Origin: Vibrio sp. UBA2441
GTDB taxonomy: Bacteria > Pseudomonadota > Gammaproteobacteria > Enterobacterales > Vibrionaceae
DNA: 64,000 nucleotides
Assembly: GCA_002342685.1 (NCBI GenBank)
Contig: DDQN01000044.1
Location: 31,399 to 95,398, forward strand
Direction of reading: 5' to 3'
The notes under the pieces: model-generated
Database searches by the model: none
What the model was told of the DNA's origin: nothing
The model's input: only the letters and a program-made list of their open reading frames with translations
Shown: piece by piece, positions 8,876 to 17,317 of the stretch
How positions within the stretch are numbered: the stretch's first letter is position 1
How the letters are laid out: each line of letters starts with the position of its first letter
Translations under genes and position numbers: made by a program

Positions 8876-10513
8876 TTAGTTTTGTGTAACCAAAACTTCT
8901 TCCTCTTCTTTCGGTTGTTCTTCATGGCCTTCAATATTAACTTCTAGGTAAACTTTACCTTCATAATCTGCAGTAGGCAGACCTTGAGGCAGATCCTGCT
9001 TCAACTGCTTTACAAAACTATGAACAATAACGTACACCACGAAAACAAGTGGGAAACCAGTAAGAATAGAAACGGTTTGTAAAGGCTTCAGACTCTCTGG
9101 ATTAATGAAATAAAGGCCTAGAGAAACAATACCTGCCAAAATCAACCAGAAAGCGACATTCCATTTAGCAGGATCTTCATCCTGACCCATCTCTTCCTGA
9201 CTAGCAGCGGCTAATGAATAACCCACCGCGCAGTGACCAGTGATATATGATACTAACGTTATAAGGCCAAACGCAGGGACAAACAACCAGGCTACTGGCA
9301 GATGCTGAAGCATCTCGATAACAACCTGGCCACGACCACTTTCATTCATGATCGTCATCAGATCAGCCTGACCAGACATTTGAAGGTCGATACCAAATCC
9401 AGGCAGAATCATATAGAAAACCATACAACCCAGAGAACCAGCAATCAGACCACCCATCACTACTTCACGGATAGTACGCCCTTTTGAGATCTTCGCGATA
9501 AATAGACCAAATGGCATTGCATATACTACCCACCATGCGAAGTAGAATACTGTCCAGCCTTGAGGGAAGCCGGTTTCACGAATCACATCGGTTACAAAGC
9601 TCATGTAAACAAAGTTTTGCAACATCAGACCCAACCCATCAACGGCCTGATTTAGAATGAATGAAGTAGGGCCTAAGATAACGATCAGAACAAGCATCAC
9701 GACATCCATACGCACATTCCATTCACTTAACTTAGCAACACCGCGTTTAAGACCAAATATCAAGGCTACCAGAGGTATGAATGTCCACAAGAAAATAACT
9801 AAGGTATCAATGAACGCGTTACTCTGCTCTAAACCCAAGAAATAAACGATAGTTCCGGAAATCAGTGGCGTTCCGAGTGCTAGTGATGTCATTACACCAC
9901 CAATCATACCGAACATATAAAGGAAGTTGATTGCCTGACCACCTATTTTGTCAGCATTATCACCAATTAAAGGACGAGCAAACTCACTCATTTTCAATGA
10001 TTTTTGCTTACGGACAAAGAAGAAGTAAGCAATCGGAATCGCACAAGCAATATACCAAGCCCAGGCTGAAGGGCCCCAGTGGAACATGCCGTAAGCTGAA
10101 GCCCAACGCGCCGCGTCTGCAGAACCAGCTTCGATACCAAACGGTGGAGCCTGCATAATCCAAATCCACTCAACAGCACCGAGATAAAGCACACTACCAC
10201 CAGTACCAGAAGTAAAGATCATACCCAACCAAGTTAAAGTAGAATACTCAGGTTTATCACCTTTAGTGCCTAGTACGATACTACCGTAACGTGAAGCACC
10301 CATATAGATACAAAAACCAAGTGCAGCAACGGTAGATAGCAAGAAAAACCAGCCTAATTCATTAGTAGTAAAGGCATGGATTTTTCCCAAAAGGGTAGCA
10401 CTGCCTTTTGGATCATACAGGAAGTAAATTCCCATTAACAAAGTGACAATCAAAGCAGGGAAAAATACTGCTTTGTCGATTGCACCTTTTTTGTGTTCAA
10501 TAGTTCTCGACAT
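8876..10513 (-). CDS. BCCT-family transporter, CaiT-like
   Basis: A 545-residue, roughly 12-helix membrane carrier of the betaine/carnitine/choline family. The family signature is present as WTVFYFAWWVVYAMPFG followed by ISKGRTIREV (around residues 325-355). GMFHWGPSAW and the C-terminal LKPLQTVSILTGFPL match E. coli CaiT more closely than BetP. In the signature, the two Trp and the Tyr that line the CaiT carnitine site are kept, but the aromatic before them is Phe rather than Trp. The position of the CaiT methionine that replaces sodium appears to be Phe. The Arg of the CaiT GVRIAS segment is not conserved. The substrate is therefore probably betaine-like but not certainly carnitine. The C-terminal tail is acidic (EEQPKEEEEVLV). 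It heads the oxidoreductase operon. Confidence 0.9.
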   Translation of the reverse strand: MSRTIEHKKGAIDKAVFFPALIVTLLMGIYFLYDPKGSATLLGKIHAFTTNELGWFFLLSTVAALGFCIYMGASRYGSIVLGTKGDKPEYSTLTWLGMIFTSGTGGSVLYLGAVEWIWIMQAPPFGIEAGSADAARWASAYGMFHWGPSAWAWYIACAIPIAYFFFVRKQKSLKMSEFARPLIGDNADKIGGQAINFLYMFGMIGGVMTSLALGTPLISGTIVYFLGLEQSNAFIDTLVIFLWTFIPLVALIFGLKRGVAKLSEWNVRMDVVMLVLIVILGPTSFILNQAVDGLGLMLQNFVYMSFVTDVIRETGFPQGWTVFYFAWWVVYAMPFGLFIAKISKGRTIREVVMGGLIAGSLGCMVFYMILPGFGIDLQMSGQADLMTIMNESGRGQVVIEMLQHLPVAWLFVPAFGLITLVSYITGHCAVGYSLAAASQEEMGQDEDPAKWNVAFWLILAGIVSLGLYFINPESLKPLQTVSILTGFPLVFVVYVIVHSFVKQLKQDLPQGLPTADYEGKVYLEVNIEGHEEQPKEEEEVLVTQN

Positions 10514-11204
10514 AACCTAATCCTTGATAATAATTTTTTTGTAGGGCACAAAAAACCTTTCAACGTTAATTTAGCAAAGTAAGGTCACATGGTAGGAGTA
10601 AATAACGCTTTTAGATAATCGTTCTTTGAGCACATACACAAGCAGTCACAATTTATATATATACGGGAAAGAAAAAGTGACCAGTATCTATTTTTTGTCT
10701 ATTTTTAGGTGGCATATTCCAAATAGAAACACAGCCACATTTAGACGTTTCAATTTGAAACTCCTATTATTTTTCGAACAAAAATTATATTAACGAATTA
10801 TTCTAAATATATTTTTACCCTTAAAATACAATCACTTAAATGAAGAGCAATAAAAATAAAACTGATACCATCTACATTTTATAAATATACAACCATTAAA
10901 ACTTATGAAATTCAGGGCATATAAGTACTCTCAGTCAGCACTGTTCGCAGAGTTCCCATATAAATAGTTTTATAAGCAATCACTTAGCTAACACTTAAAC
11001 ATTATTTTAGTTATTGTCTTAATCCAGTGTACTTAACAATATAAACCTTTCCCCATTACCATTCCGTCAAACAAATCTGTACTAACAGGTCATTAATTAG
11101 CCATAATTTTAGTTTCAGTAATACAATAATGTTTTAAAGACATAACCAAAAAATATCAGAAATATTTTTTATTGCTCTATTTTTAATAAAAATAACGACT
11201 TAAC
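10514..11204. other. Long AT-rich upstream region of the transporter operon
   Basis: About 690 nt between the BCCT gene and the terminator of dhaM. Apart from the twin operator at 10716-10761 and a likely Shine-Dalgarno (AAGGATTA) just before the BCCT ATG, I see no gene. The part from 10780 to 11200 is very AT-rich and shows no convincing reading frame. Confidence 0.6.
10716..10761. promoter_or_regulatory. Twin operator upstream of the BCCT transporter (GTTTC-N5-GAAAC x2)
   Basis: Perfect copy GTTTC AATTT GAAAC at 10747-10761 and a weaker copy ATTCC AAATA GAAAC (8 of 10 arm bases) at 10716-10730, offset 31 bp. The offset equals that of the pairs upstream of gcl and dhaK. On the minus strand TAGACA, a good -35 match, lies 14 nt from the inner copy, but no convincing -10 follows at the usual spacing. 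Confidence 0.65.
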
Positions 11205-11236
11205 AAAAAAAGAGCCAACCAAATGGCTGACTCTTT
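11205..11236 (-). terminator. Rho-independent terminator of dhaKLM
   Basis: On the minus strand, AAAGAGTCAGCC and GGTTGGCTCTTT form a 12-bp stem (two G-U pairs) around the loop ATTT, followed by a run of T. It lies 24 nt after the dhaM stop. Confidence 0.8.
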
Positions 11237-11259
11237 AAACTGGTTATGCGTTTTTTCAT

Positions 11260-13680
11260 TTAAGCAGATATTGACTGTTTAGATATATCCAACACTCTCA
11301 CTTTGGCCTTTATTCCAGGGATCATACTAGCGCTAGCACTTAACTTAACTAGTCCCATATTCACCAATTGTTGTGTTACTTGATCGTCACCCGCCATTTC
11401 TCCACACATACTCACTGGTATATTGGCTTTAATCCCCGCTTTACAGGTCAGTTCTATCGCTTTGATAACTGCAGGTTGATGGTAATTAACAATTTCTGCA
11501 ACGGCTGGGTTACCTCGATCTGCAGCCATAATATACTGGGTCAAATCGTTAGTACCTATGGAGAAGAAGTCCGCTTCTTTTGCCAGTGCATCAGCACTCA
11601 ATACCGCCGAAGGTACTTCAATCATGATACCCAGTTTCATTGGGTACTTATTTTCTGGTAAATCAAGCTCTATCCGACACTCTGTAACCAGTGCTTTTAC
11701 CTGTCTCAACTCTTGTGTATTTGAGATCATAGGTATCATTAGCTGGATATTAGAGTATTCACTAGCCGCTCTTAGTACCGCTCTAAGCTGAACCTTGAAC
11801 AGATCATGATCTGCCAGACATAACCTAACCCCCCTAAGTCCTAAGAATGGATTTTCTTCTTCGGGAACTGGATAAGCAGGCATAGGCTTATCTCCACCAA
11901 CATCGAGACTTCGTATCGTTAATGGACGACCGTCCAGTGCTGCAGCAATGTCCACATAAGTTTGATATTGATCTTGCTCATCAGGAAGTGCTTCACATCC
12001 CTGAAAAAGAAACTCCGTTCTTAACAAGCCAACACCTTCAGCACCCGCCTTAATCGCGCCTGAAACATCTTCTAAACCGCCAATATTAGCAAGTACATCC
12101 ACTTTCGTGCCATCCAGCGTCACTGCTGGTTTATTTGCATTTTCCAGTTGTGTCTTGGTTTGCTCCAGCCAGTCAACCCGTTTTTCTTCCAGCTTGTCTC
12201 TGGTCTCTTGGTTAGGGGTAAGCCACAACAAACCACCAAAACCATCAATGGTAACCAGCTGATTCTCAGTAAGATTATCCAGTCCCTGAACCTTAACCAA
12301 TGCTGGAATACCCATAGCACGAGCTAAAATGGCGCTGTGTGATGTTTTGCCACCACCACTTAAACAGATACCCAGCACTTTTTCAGGGTCTAGCTTAGCC
12401 GTGTCCGATGGAGATAGATCTTCAGCAATGATGATAGATGGTTGTTCAACTATAAACCCTGCTGACTGCACACCACACAGCTCCACCATGAGTTGGCGAC
12501 CAACATCCCACACATCGGCTTCACGTTCTTTTAGATATTGGCTCTCAGACTGAGCGTATGCAGCGGCAAGATCTGAAATAGCACTCATCCATGCTTGTTC
12601 GACTATTACCGATTGTTTTAATTGGTTAAATACCGTACTTTCAAGCTCTGGATCGGTCAGCAACATAACATGAGCTTCAAAAATACCAGAATGAGAATCT
12701 CCAACTTTACCTTGGGCATTTTTCTCTTGTTCATGCATCTGCTGTTTAACGCTTTCTACTGCTTTAGAGAAATATGCGGCTTCAATATCGTAGCTCTCAA
12801 AGACGCGCTCAGGTACTTCAGGCATCGCATTCGCAAACTGAACGACTGGACCAGAAGCAATACCACCACAGACAGATAACCCTGAAAGCGCACCGTCTAT
12901 CGTTTGTAAAATAACCTCGTCTTCGATTTCTTCCTCAACCTGCACCACAGCACAAATATCTTCATCAAAATGACGACGTGCCAAAGATTCAAAAGCATCA
13001 ATCGCCTGCTGCGCTTCCGTACCCTCAGCCAATAACTGAATTGAGTCGCCTAACAGTACACCCAATGATGCAATCGCATTTAGGCTTTTCGCATTCACGC
13101 GTTTTTCGCCTTTAGCCAGCCATACTGTAGTATTAAATGGTGCCACCTGAGATACAATGGACGCAGAAGGTCTGGCGTGTATTCCATGAGGATTTTGCAC
13201 TGTCCAGATTTCACTCTCTAAGACATCAGCACTCACTTCGACCTGAGCTTCAGCCTCCTGAACGTTGTCCTCATCACCCAGATGAGCACGTTTCGCCATA
13301 AGTGCATTATTAGCTTCATCTTTGACGCTCTCTAAAGATTGACCTGTCATCGCCGCTACAGAAGCCGCCATTGTACCCTCAACTATAGGGGCGGAACATA
13401 ACTCAACCTTTTGAGATATCTCTTCAGGTAACAGCTCAAGCGCCATTTCCGTACTAAGTAATGCACTACCCATGTCCATTAGAACCAGCACACCTGACTC
13501 GTCAAACACCTGCTCAATCGCCTCCATGACTTTTACGCCATCAGTACCTATTGGGTTTTCAGCATCATCCACTCCACCAGCAACCGCAATGGAGGCTTTA
13601 CCTTGGGTCATTTGAATCGCCAATTCGGCAACCCCTTCAGCGAGTAATCGGCTGTGAGATACAATTACTATCCCAACCAT
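11260..13680 (-). CDS. dhaM: PTS-dependent dihydroxyacetone kinase phosphotransferase subunit DhaM, fused to HPr and full enzyme I
   Basis: Passes phosphate from PEP to the ADP bound by DhaL. The domains in order: a mannose-type EIIA-like DhaM domain (residues 1-130) with phospho-His9 in VIVSHSRLL; an HPr domain (about 157-245) with phospho-His168 in NPHGIHARPS; and an enzyme I module (about 260-806) with phospho-His448 in GGGKTSHSAILAR. The enzyme I part includes the PEP-binding C-terminal barrel (RSLDVGGDKP, SIGTNDLTQY). E. coli DhaM is about 470 residues with a truncated EI; this 806-residue form is complete and could phosphorylate itself without the general PTS. Its Shine-Dalgarno AGGAGGT is inside the last codons of dhaL, implying translational coupling. 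A terminator follows. Confidence 0.95.
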   Translation of the reverse strand: MVGIVIVSHSRLLAEGVAELAIQMTQGKASIAVAGGVDDAENPIGTDGVKVMEAIEQVFDESGVLVLMDMGSALLSTEMALELLPEEISQKVELCSAPIVEGTMAASVAAMTGQSLESVKDEANNALMAKRAHLGDEDNVQEAEAQVEVSADVLESEIWTVQNPHGIHARPSASIVSQVAPFNTTVWLAKGEKRVNAKSLNAIASLGVLLGDSIQLLAEGTEAQQAIDAFESLARRHFDEDICAVVQVEEEIEDEVILQTIDGALSGLSVCGGIASGPVVQFANAMPEVPERVFESYDIEAAYFSKAVESVKQQMHEQEKNAQGKVGDSHSGIFEAHVMLLTDPELESTVFNQLKQSVIVEQAWMSAISDLAAAYAQSESQYLKEREADVWDVGRQLMVELCGVQSAGFIVEQPSIIIAEDLSPSDTAKLDPEKVLGICLSGGGKTSHSAILARAMGIPALVKVQGLDNLTENQLVTIDGFGGLLWLTPNQETRDKLEEKRVDWLEQTKTQLENANKPAVTLDGTKVDVLANIGGLEDVSGAIKAGAEGVGLLRTEFLFQGCEALPDEQDQYQTYVDIAAALDGRPLTIRSLDVGGDKPMPAYPVPEEENPFLGLRGVRLCLADHDLFKVQLRAVLRAASEYSNIQLMIPMISNTQELRQVKALVTECRIELDLPENKYPMKLGIMIEVPSAVLSADALAKEADFFSIGTNDLTQYIMAADRGNPAVAEIVNYHQPAVIKAIELTCKAGIKANIPVSMCGEMAGDDQVTQQLVNMGLVKLSASASMIPGIKAKVRVLDISKQSISA

Positions 13681-13681
13681 T

Positions 13682-14320
13682 CTAACTACCTCCTAGCACT
13701 GCACGTTGAAGCTCTTTCAGCATCATCATGCTAGAGGTTGCACCGGGATCCTGATGACCAATACTACGTTCGCCCAAATAACTAGCTCGACCTTTTCTCG
13801 CTTGTAAAGCAATAGTAGCGTGTACACCTTCTTCTGCTGTTTTTACCGACAAATCAAGCAAGGCTGGTACATCCAACCCTTCAGCCAAACCTTTTTCACA
13901 CGCCTCAACTACAGGGATCCAAACATCACACATGGTTTTGTCACCAAGTTCTGCTTTACCTCTTGCCACAACACCTTCTACACCAGCACGCATAAGGGCT
14001 AGTAAATCTTCACCGGCCAATGAATCTTTCGCATCGATCACACCTGCGGCTCGAATAAAGAAAGTGCCATACAATGGGCCGCTAGCTCCACCTACACTCG
14101 ACATCAACGTCATTCCAGTTGTTTTCAAAATAGTACCAATACTCTGCTTTTCCATCGTTGGCACTTTTTCTGCTACTCGTACAAAACCACGGTTCATATT
14201 TAGCCCGTGATCAGCATCACCAATATCAGCGTCTAATTGAGTCAAGTAGTCGCGCTCTTTCACAAATAGTTCAGAGCACTGTTCTAACCATACTAATATG
14301 TGTTTCTTTTCAATAGTCAT
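13682..14320 (-). CDS. dhaL: Dihydroxyacetone kinase ADP-binding subunit DhaL
   Basis: Holds ADP as a permanent cofactor, takes phosphate from DhaM and gives it to dihydroxyacetone bound on DhaK. It has 212 residues, the usual size. The magnesium-binding aspartates are in LDADIGDADHGLNMNRG (residues 28-44), and SSVGGASGPLYGTFF (near 75-90) lies in the nucleotide pocket. The C-terminal GRASYLGERSIGHQDPGATS is characteristic. It starts at an ATG after GGAAAG, 10 nt from the dhaK stop, and ends 1 nt before dhaM. Confidence 0.96.
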   Translation of the reverse strand: MTIEKKHILVWLEQCSELFVKERDYLTQLDADIGDADHGLNMNRGFVRVAEKVPTMEKQSIGTILKTTGMTLMSSVGGASGPLYGTFFIRAAGVIDAKDSLAGEDLLALMRAGVEGVVARGKAELGDKTMCDVWIPVVEACEKGLAEGLDVPALLDLSVKTAEEGVHATIALQARKGRASYLGERSIGHQDPGATSSMMMLKELQRAVLGGS

Positions 14321-14330
14321 CTTACTTTCC

Positions 14331-15395
14331 TTAACAGCCCCAACGTAATGCAGGTGTATTTACAGGTTCACCCCAAAGCTCTAACATTTCACTATCAGCC
14401 TGAATCAATGTAATAGAGAAGCCTTCCATATTCAGTGATGTACAGTAATCACCCACCAAACTGTGCGCCACTTTATACCCCGCCACTTCGCAGCATTGAT
14501 GAACTTTACGATAAGCACCATAGAGTTCCGAGCTTGGCGTACCACCTAAACCATTAACCATTACGATAAGATCACTACCCGGTTTGAACTCGTCTGTCGT
14601 GACTTCTTCACTGCCCCAAACACCTTGTACTCGATCCCAGCTATTTAGAATCCGTGTATAAGGAGGACAATCAATCAATTCGGCAAACATCTGATTTACC
14701 AAGCTATCCACATCGGTATATTCACGGCGTTCGATACCAGGCTCACCATGGATACCAACACCAAATTCCACTTCATTATCTTCCAGAATAAAGGAAGGTC
14801 TACCTGCTGCCGGAACAACACAAGCGGATAACGCGACACCGAATGAACGAGCATTATTATTGATACGTTTAGCTAAAGCTTCACATTCATCTAAGTCGTA
14901 ACCTTTTTCAATGGCAGCGCCAACCATCTTTTCAATAAGTACCGTTGCACCAACACCACGACGGCCTGCGGTATATAAACTATCTTTGACCGCAACATCG
15001 TCATCAATAACGATAGAACCAACCTTCACATTATCCGCATGTAATAGCTCAACCGCGGTTTCAAAGTTTAATACATCACCAGTGTAGTTTTTCACCAGTA
15101 ACAGAACACCATTACCGTTATCAACTTGCTTAGCACATTCATACATTTGATCCGGTGTAGGCGAAGTAAAAACTTCTCCGGGACATGCAGCGGTCAACAT
15201 TCCCTTACCAATAAATCCGGCATGCATTGGTTCATGACCATTACCGCCACCAGACATCAAGGCAACTTTACCTTGGTTATCATCACGCCACACATAGCGA
15301 GGTTCAAAAGAAACTTTTAGTTCAGGGTGGGCAGAAACTAGTCCCTCCAGTTGCTCAGTTACCACGTCCTCTACTTTATTGATCAGCTTTTTCAT
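14331..15395 (-). CDS. dhaK: Dihydroxyacetone kinase substrate-binding subunit DhaK
   Basis: Binds dihydroxyacetone covalently as a hemiaminal and presents it to DhaL-ATP to make DHAP. It has 354 residues. SGGGNGHEPMHAGF carries His54, and the covalent-binding His is His216 in GVGIHGEPGIERR, matching the E. coli residues His56 and His218. AGRRGVGATVLIEK is the dimer or nucleotide-proximal loop. It is the first gene of dhaKLM. A 58-codon reading frame and a pair of inverted-repeat operators lie upstream, and gldA diverges from the same region. Paired with gldA it would dispose of dihydroxyacetone made from glycerol or released by the adjacent catabolic pathway. Confidence 0.96.
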   Translation of the reverse strand: MKKLINKVEDVVTEQLEGLVSAHPELKVSFEPRYVWRDDNQGKVALMSGGGNGHEPMHAGFIGKGMLTAACPGEVFTSPTPDQMYECAKQVDNGNGVLLLVKNYTGDVLNFETAVELLHADNVKVGSIVIDDDVAVKDSLYTAGRRGVGATVLIEKMVGAAIEKGYDLDECEALAKRINNNARSFGVALSACVVPAAGRPSFILEDNEVEFGVGIHGEPGIERREYTDVDSLVNQMFAELIDCPPYTRILNSWDRVQGVWGSEEVTTDEFKPGSDLIVMVNGLGGTPSSELYGAYRKVHQCCEVAGYKVAHSLVGDYCTSLNMEGFSITLIQADSEMLELWGEPVNTPALRWGC

Positions 15396-15530
15396 CGGTA
15401 CGCTCTCTTAATAATTGTTTGGTAAAGCTATATCAGACGAATTTTTCGTCTATTAATTAATACCAGTATCAATGGTTTTCTTATCTTCGCAACACCCTCA
15501 AAATATGTTTCAAAACGAAACTTCCAAGAT
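15396..15530. promoter_or_regulatory. Promoter region of dhaK
   Basis: On the minus strand TTGCGA (15487-15492) and GATACT (15465-15470) are 16 nt apart, and the -35 element lies 14 nt from the inner operator, as in front of gcl. The -10 match is 4 of 6. GAGAGCG just before the ATG serves as a modest ribosome site. Confidence 0.45.
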
Positions 15531-15553
15531 TTAGGTTCTTTTCAAGATGGAAC
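15507..15553. promoter_or_regulatory. Twin operator between dhaK and gldA (GTTTC-N5-GAAAC x2)
   Basis: Perfect copy GTTTC AAAAC GAAAC at 15507-15521 and a weaker copy TTTTC AAGAT GGAAC (8 of 10 arm bases) at 15539-15553, offset 32 bp. The pair lies in the divergent region, so it could govern both dhaKLM and gldA. It overlaps the 3' end of the small reading frame at 15531-15707. Confidence 0.65.
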
Positions 15554-15707
15554 AAAAAACAGGAAGCTCAATCGATATGTGAGGAGGATCAAAATTATTT
15601 TTCTGTTGGTTTTCTATTTCTACCAGTTTGTGTCGTTCTTCATGAATGTACTTATAAATTACAATCACTTCGTTACCTTTTGCACTACCAGCCTTATCTT
15701 TATTCAT
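15531..15707 (-). CDS. Possible small protein (58 aa) upstream of dhaK
   Basis: An uninterrupted 58-codon frame from ATG (15707) to TAA, starting MNKDKAGSAKGNEVIVIYKY and rich in Glu, Lys and Asn, with a possible ribosome site AGGTAGGGT directly upstream. I do not recognise it. The residue mix looks like a real soluble protein (IHEERHKLVEIENQQK would form a charged helix), with no signal peptide or membrane segment. It may be a true small protein of the dhaK transcript, the N-terminal remnant of a larger protein, or a chance frame. Its last codons overlap an operator copy, which argues for caution. Confidence 0.4.
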   Translation of the reverse strand: MNKDKAGSAKGNEVIVIYKYIHEERHKLVEIENQQKNNFDPPHISIELPVFCSILKRT

Positions 15708-15793
15708 ACCCTACCTAGCTAGCTTGAGTAGCTCCTATTTACTTAAACTAACTTAATCATTTAGCTCCATTTTTTGAAAGAGAGACTGTAACA

Positions 15794-16876
15794 ATGGATA
15801 AAATTATTATTTCCCCAAGCAAATATGTACAAGGTGCGAATGTATTAGAGAGCATTGGCGAATATGTAAAACCGCTTGGTACAAAAGTATTAGCTATAGC
15901 CGACAGTTTTGTTACTGAATTAATTGGCATCACTGTTTCACAAAGCTGTAGCAAAGCAGATGTTCAACTCAATATGGCCGAATTTGTTGGAGAGTGCAGC
16001 CGCCCTGAAATCGAGCGATTAATGGACATCGCAAAAGAGTGTGGCGCAGAAGCTATTATTGGCATCGGTGGTGGTAAAACACTGGATACCGCAAAAGCAA
16101 TTGCTTTCTACAGTAAAATTCCGGTCATCGTCGTTCCAACTATCGCATCGACCGATGCACCTACAAGTGCACTTTCCGTTATCTACACTCCTGAGGGTGA
16201 GTTCAGTGAATATTTAATGTATCCATCAAATCCAAATATGGTGATCATGGATACTCAAATCATCGCCGGAGCGCCAACTCGCTTGTTAGTTTCAGGTATG
16301 GGTGACGCACTTTCTACTTATTTTGAAGCAAGAGCTAATGGCATCTCAGGTAAAGCAACAATGGCTGGTGGAGCACCTACTCGCTCAGCGCAAGCTTTAG
16401 CTAAACTGTGTTATGAGACCCTGCTCGAAGATGGCTTAAAGGCCAAAATCGCTTGTGATCAAAACCTTTCCAACACAGCAGTAGAAAATATTATTGAAGC
16501 GAATACTTACTTATCTGGTATCGGTTTCGAGAGTTCGGGCCTAGCTGCAGCGCATGCAATCCATAATGGTCTAACTAAGTTGGAAGAGTGTCATCACTTA
16601 TATCACGGAGAAAAAGTCGCCTTTGGCACACTATCTCAACTCGTGCTTGAGAATGCACCGATGGAAGAAATCAATGAAGTTATAAACTTCTGCCGTTCAG
16701 TTGGTCTGCCAACTAACCTAACCGAAATGGGCGTAAAAGAGATCAACCGTGACAAATTACTGGAAGTTGCACAAGCCTCATGTGCCGAAGGTGAAACTAT
16801 TCACAACATGCCATTTAATGTCACACCAGAACTCGTACTAGCCGCCATGTTAACTGCACACGAATTAGGTCAATAA
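15794..16876 (+). CDS. gldA: Glycerol dehydrogenase (NAD+, iron-containing alcohol dehydrogenase family)
   Basis: Interconverts glycerol and dihydroxyacetone with NAD. A 360-residue protein close to E. coli GldA. GIGGGKTLDTAKA (near residue 94) is the NAD-binding loop, and the zinc ligands are expected in SGMGDALSTYFEA (Asp, near 170), AAHAIHNGLT (His, near 253) and YHGEKVAFG (His, near 270). All are present. It diverges from dhaK, a logical pairing: GldA makes or removes dihydroxyacetone and DhaKLM phosphorylates it. The start is an ATG after AGAGA. A terminator follows. Confidence 0.94.
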   Translation: MDKIIISPSKYVQGANVLESIGEYVKPLGTKVLAIADSFVTELIGITVSQSCSKADVQLNMAEFVGECSRPEIERLMDIAKECGAEAIIGIGGGKTLDTAKAIAFYSKIPVIVVPTIASTDAPTSALSVIYTPEGEFSEYLMYPSNPNMVIMDTQIIAGAPTRLLVSGMGDALSTYFEARANGISGKATMAGGAPTRSAQALAKLCYETLLEDGLKAKIACDQNLSNTAVENIIEANTYLSGIGFESSGLAAAHAIHNGLTKLEECHHLYHGEKVAFGTLSQLVLENAPMEEINEVINFCRSVGLPTNLTEMGVKEINRDKLLEVAQASCAEGETIHNMPFNVTPELVLAAMLTAHELGQ

Positions 16877-16884
16877 GACGATTA

Positions 16885-16916
16885 AAGAGACGCTATTTGT
16901 ATGCGTCTCTTTTCTT
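16885..16916 (+). terminator. Rho-independent terminator of gldA
   Basis: AAGAGACGC (16885-16893) and GCGTCTCTT (16903-16911) form a 9-bp stem with a 9-nt loop, followed by TTTCTT. Confidence 0.85.
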
Positions 16917-17317
16917 CCCATTCACTATAAGTACCAACCGCTTTCCGGCTTTCTCGATAAGAGACTGAAGTCACAATTACACTCTCTTTGGTCTGTTTAT
17001 TTTCTGCTCAAGCCGATTTCTCATTGAACTCTCAAAAGAGTCCCATTATCATCACTCCATTTTATTGTTCAACATATTAGTTATTTGTTTTCTGAATACT
17101 GATTCAGAGCGATAGTAAAGAATCATTGGCTTTCATAATCAATTATGAAATCTCTCACAAAATGGGTATTGGTCATAGCAGTTTAAGTGACTGAAACAAA
17201 TACCAGACGCTGGCTTAATCCATATAAAGATCAGTCTCTTATATCATTCAATGATATTCATTCACGTTTCTTTTACTTGCTTTATGGTATTTACATTTTT
17301 CACAGTAATTTAAGGTA
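16917..17317. other. Upstream region of dgkA-eptA, no gene seen
   Basis: About 400 nt marking the right edge of the catabolic locus. No reading frame of note; a 13-codon frame at about 17145 looks like chance. A promoter for dgkA must lie here but I cannot place it with confidence. AAGGTA just before 17318 is the ribosome site. Confidence 0.5.

Noticed and set aside
17145..17202. 13-codon leader-like frame MKSLTKWVLVIAV before dgkA
   Set aside because: No ribosome site, no attenuator hairpin linked to it, and too short to distinguish from chance.
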